A stretch of DNA of 64,000 nt, taken from NCBI GenBank assembly GCA_013400975.1, contig WBMZ01006408.1, positions 1 to 64,000 on the forward strand, in the 5' to 3' direction. Of this stretch, positions 61,514-64,000 are shown piece by piece; the stretch's first letter is position 1; each line of letters begins with the position of its first letter. Origin of the DNA: Atrichornis clamosus (taxonomy: Eukaryota > Chordata > Aves > Passeriformes > Menuridae). The position numbers and the translations under genes were made by a program. The notes under the pieces are model-generated. The model was not told where the DNA came from and ran no database searches. It saw nothing but the letters and a program-made list of their open reading frames with translations.

Positions 61514-64000
61514 AAGCACATTTATCGGCAGCGTCTTCCTCCTTGTCACACACGTCACAGGGGGCTGACACCAGCAGATCCAGCTCCTCACTACAGAGGC
61601 CAAGGTATTGCTGGGACTCCTGCAATGCAAAATCCTCAGGTATCACCTCCCACTGGTACCCAATAGCACCTCACTGTAGTTTTTAAGTTTCGTTACTTCC
61701 CGCATTTTCAACTCCTGCGTATTTCCATTGAGTCAGTTTTGAACCCATTTCATGTTGCCAACATTCAGTCTTGAACCCATCAAGTATTAATAAACAAGTG
61801 AAACGCTCACAGAAATACTAAGCCCCAGCAGCTTCCATTAAAAAAAAAAAACCTATAATGGAGGGAGGGAAGGGCAAAAAGAACACTTAGCCTTCATTAA
61901 ACTAAAGGCAGAGCAAGATCAACCTTCATCAGATCCCAGAAAAATCCACCAGTGACGGGATACAGTCCCAGTCAAGGAAACACTACATTTGGTGTTCACA
62001 CCCAGACAGATACCAGAGAACAAAGCCATAAGGTCCAAACACCAGATTTAATCCACTGCATTGATAGCTTTGAGGTGATGGGGTTTTCAAAAATTAATAT
62101 TATCGTTATTAATTAAATAAGGGTTGGATCATGGAAGAAGCACAAATTTGGAACTCTCAGAGAAGACTCCACTGTCATCAGGGCCCGCCTAGCTCTCACA
62201 GATGGCAGCAAAACCCTCTGGTTCGTACAGACAGCTTTTAAAATTATTAGTAGCGTCTCTAACAAACTTTAAAACCAGGCAATTACTAATCCCAGGAAAA
62301 CCTGGCAGATTTGTCAACTCCAATTCTACACATACTGGATTGCCTACACCCAAGGTGACTTTGGTTTGCTAATAAAACAAGACAGGAGCATTACAGAGCA
62401 AGGAAAACAAAGCAAAATCTGTTGAGCAGAAGTAAATGACCACAGTTTACACATAACACACGCAAATTCATTAGTTTGGCACTGTTGAAAGAAAACAAAG
62501 CTCCCAGATTTGGCTGCACAAGCCCCAGCAGTTTACACTAAACATCTAAAATAGAGGCTCAGCAGGTGAAGTCTCTGCAGATGTAATTTTGTCCCCAAGA
62601 TTTCTAAGATATTAGCCATGTATCCAGTTAAACATAATAGCAACAAACCTTAAGCCTTTAAAGCTTTAAGCCCTTAAAAACTATAATGCAAGGAGAAAAT
62701 GGTTTGTAACAGGGTCTTGTATCCCAAAGCCATGACACACAGCAACTGTTTCCCCATCACACCGCTAGTCCTGGCTTTGCTCTCCAGGTCCAAACGGACT
62801 GCAGGAATCAATCCCTCCCCATCCCCACAACACTTACTGCCCTCCCACCCTCAGGAGAGCATTCAAGAACCTCTCCAGCTGCAGAGGTAAAACCCAGCCA
62901 AAACGAGCAGAGTTTGGTTTGAGATAACCACTGCAGAGGACAGAGACATTTCACTGGGTTTTTTCTCCCAGGATAAAACAGCATGGGTGCACCAGCAGCT
63001 TTGAAAACATCAGGATCATAACAAACCCATAACATTAAAAAAAACCCCAAACCTTAGTTGGTGCCAGCAGTAAGTTTTAGCCAGATCGGACTGCTCGCTG
63101 CCCTTGGTCACAAGCTGCAACACTGAGACACTGCAAATAGTCAGGGCTGAGCAAACCAGTGCTCTCCAGCACTGCTAGCCTAAAACACCTTAACTTGTCA
63201 CAGCTGTGGAAGGGATGGGCAGTGAGCCTTTATTTCCCTGACAGCCCCATGTGGCTAGTGATTCTTAGGTTCAGGTGGCTGCTATTAAGCTGCAGATTGT
63301 GCCACTGTCTTTCAGCTCTTGCTTGGTTATATGAACTCAAAACTACCAAGGGAATAACCCACTCTATGTTGCGGTCTAATAAATTTTGCTGCAGCCTGTC
63401 TCACTTCATAAAAGGAGATGCATCCAACACAAATAGTGGGATTGTTTTCTAGAAGAGCTCAGTGTTTGAGAAGAGAAGGGGGGAAAAAAGGCTTCAAAAT
63501 CAAAATCCAGCACTGCTGGTTAGAGAAGGCTGAACACAAGTACATAAGGCAGAACCTGGAAGCTGGTACCATGATGAAATTAGCTGCTCTCCCCACACAT
63601 AGTCTTATTGGTTTTCATGTACAGTTTCCTTCAGGTTCCCAATGCTCTGATCTAGAAAGTAAAAAAAAAGGAAGGTCTACCACTGTAGAAAGCACAACTC
63701 AACAGCATTTTTTGAGTTAGACTGCAGAAGCAATATTCCTGTCCAACAGCACTGGCCAACATTTCGACCTGCACTGGCACAGCCAGCAGTGACCCTGTTC
63801 TGACACTGTCTGGTGCTCATCAAGTCCTTCCAGCTTCACAGGAGAGTTATTCTGTTTTGCTAAGCTGCTTTCATGCTGCTCCACACGAGAAAGCAGGCGG
63901 TTGGAGCCTGGCTGAGCCACACTGGTGCCAGAGACAGGGGCGCAGGGGGAGCGCTGCAAGGGGTGGTAGGTGTCTCTCGAGATTCCACACAATCCTTCAC
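61514..64000. other. Non-coding DNA to the right edge
   Basis: No recognisable exon, RNA gene or repeat apart from about 12 A at 61840-61851. The last 300 bases become somewhat richer in G+C, and a 91-codon minus-strand frame (63717-63992) lies at the edge. It has no recognisable domain, and the sequence beyond is not available. Confidence 0.55.

Noticed and set aside
1..64000. Bacterial-type features: operons, CRISPR arrays, phage or insertion sequences
   Set aside because: CR1 LINEs, CpG depletion outside one island and absence of dense coding show this is vertebrate nuclear DNA. No regularly spaced repeats or bacterial gene arrays are present.

Overview
This window looks like bird nuclear DNA. 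The evidence is a set of CR1 (chicken repeat 1) LINE remnants. Four stretches carry CR1 3' tails in antisense (starting near 10.8, 32.46, 42.49 and 45.06 kb), a fifth is a short scrap (34.64 kb), and one block of decayed CR1 ORF2 lies on the plus strand (36.9-38.3 kb). The CR1 tail wording (antisense 'ggttggaaggga', 'catccaacctggcc', 'cttccagggatgggg') is typical of avian genomes. A few MIR-like ancient SINE remnants, homopolymer tracts and one TA/CA microsatellite complete the repeat content. The species cannot be resolved from this.

Layout: bases 1 to about 430 are a GC- and CpG-rich island with GC boxes, the only promoter-like part of the window. Two very short overlapping ORFs (424-492 and 489-653) sit at its right edge, the first with a strong Kozak context. 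From about 0.65 kb to the right end the DNA is AT-richer, CpG-poor and non-coding. I found no exon of a recognisable protein, no tRNA or rRNA gene, no CRISPR array and no intact mobile element. The many open frames of 60-178 codons occur on both strands, overlap each other, have no domain or family resemblance, and are what chance gives in 64 kb.

The most economical reading is that the window begins at a CpG-island promoter (or first exon) of a vertebrate gene and then runs through a long first intron or intergenic DNA. Direction of transcription is undecided: a plus-strand gene would have most of the window as intron 1, while a minus-strand gene would leave the window to the left. A possible plus-strand splice donor (gag|gtactc) lies at about 292/293.

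No new multi-gene system is visible. The items most worth checking are the edge-of-island short ORFs, a hairpin plus poly(A) plus third-copy repeat at 18.28-18.34 kb, a perfect 22-bp AT palindrome inside a 12-bp direct repeat at 61.47-61.51 kb, a locally CpG-enriched block at 20.18-20.42 kb, and a probable assembly artefact (an N between two identical 9-mers) at 11.10 kb.
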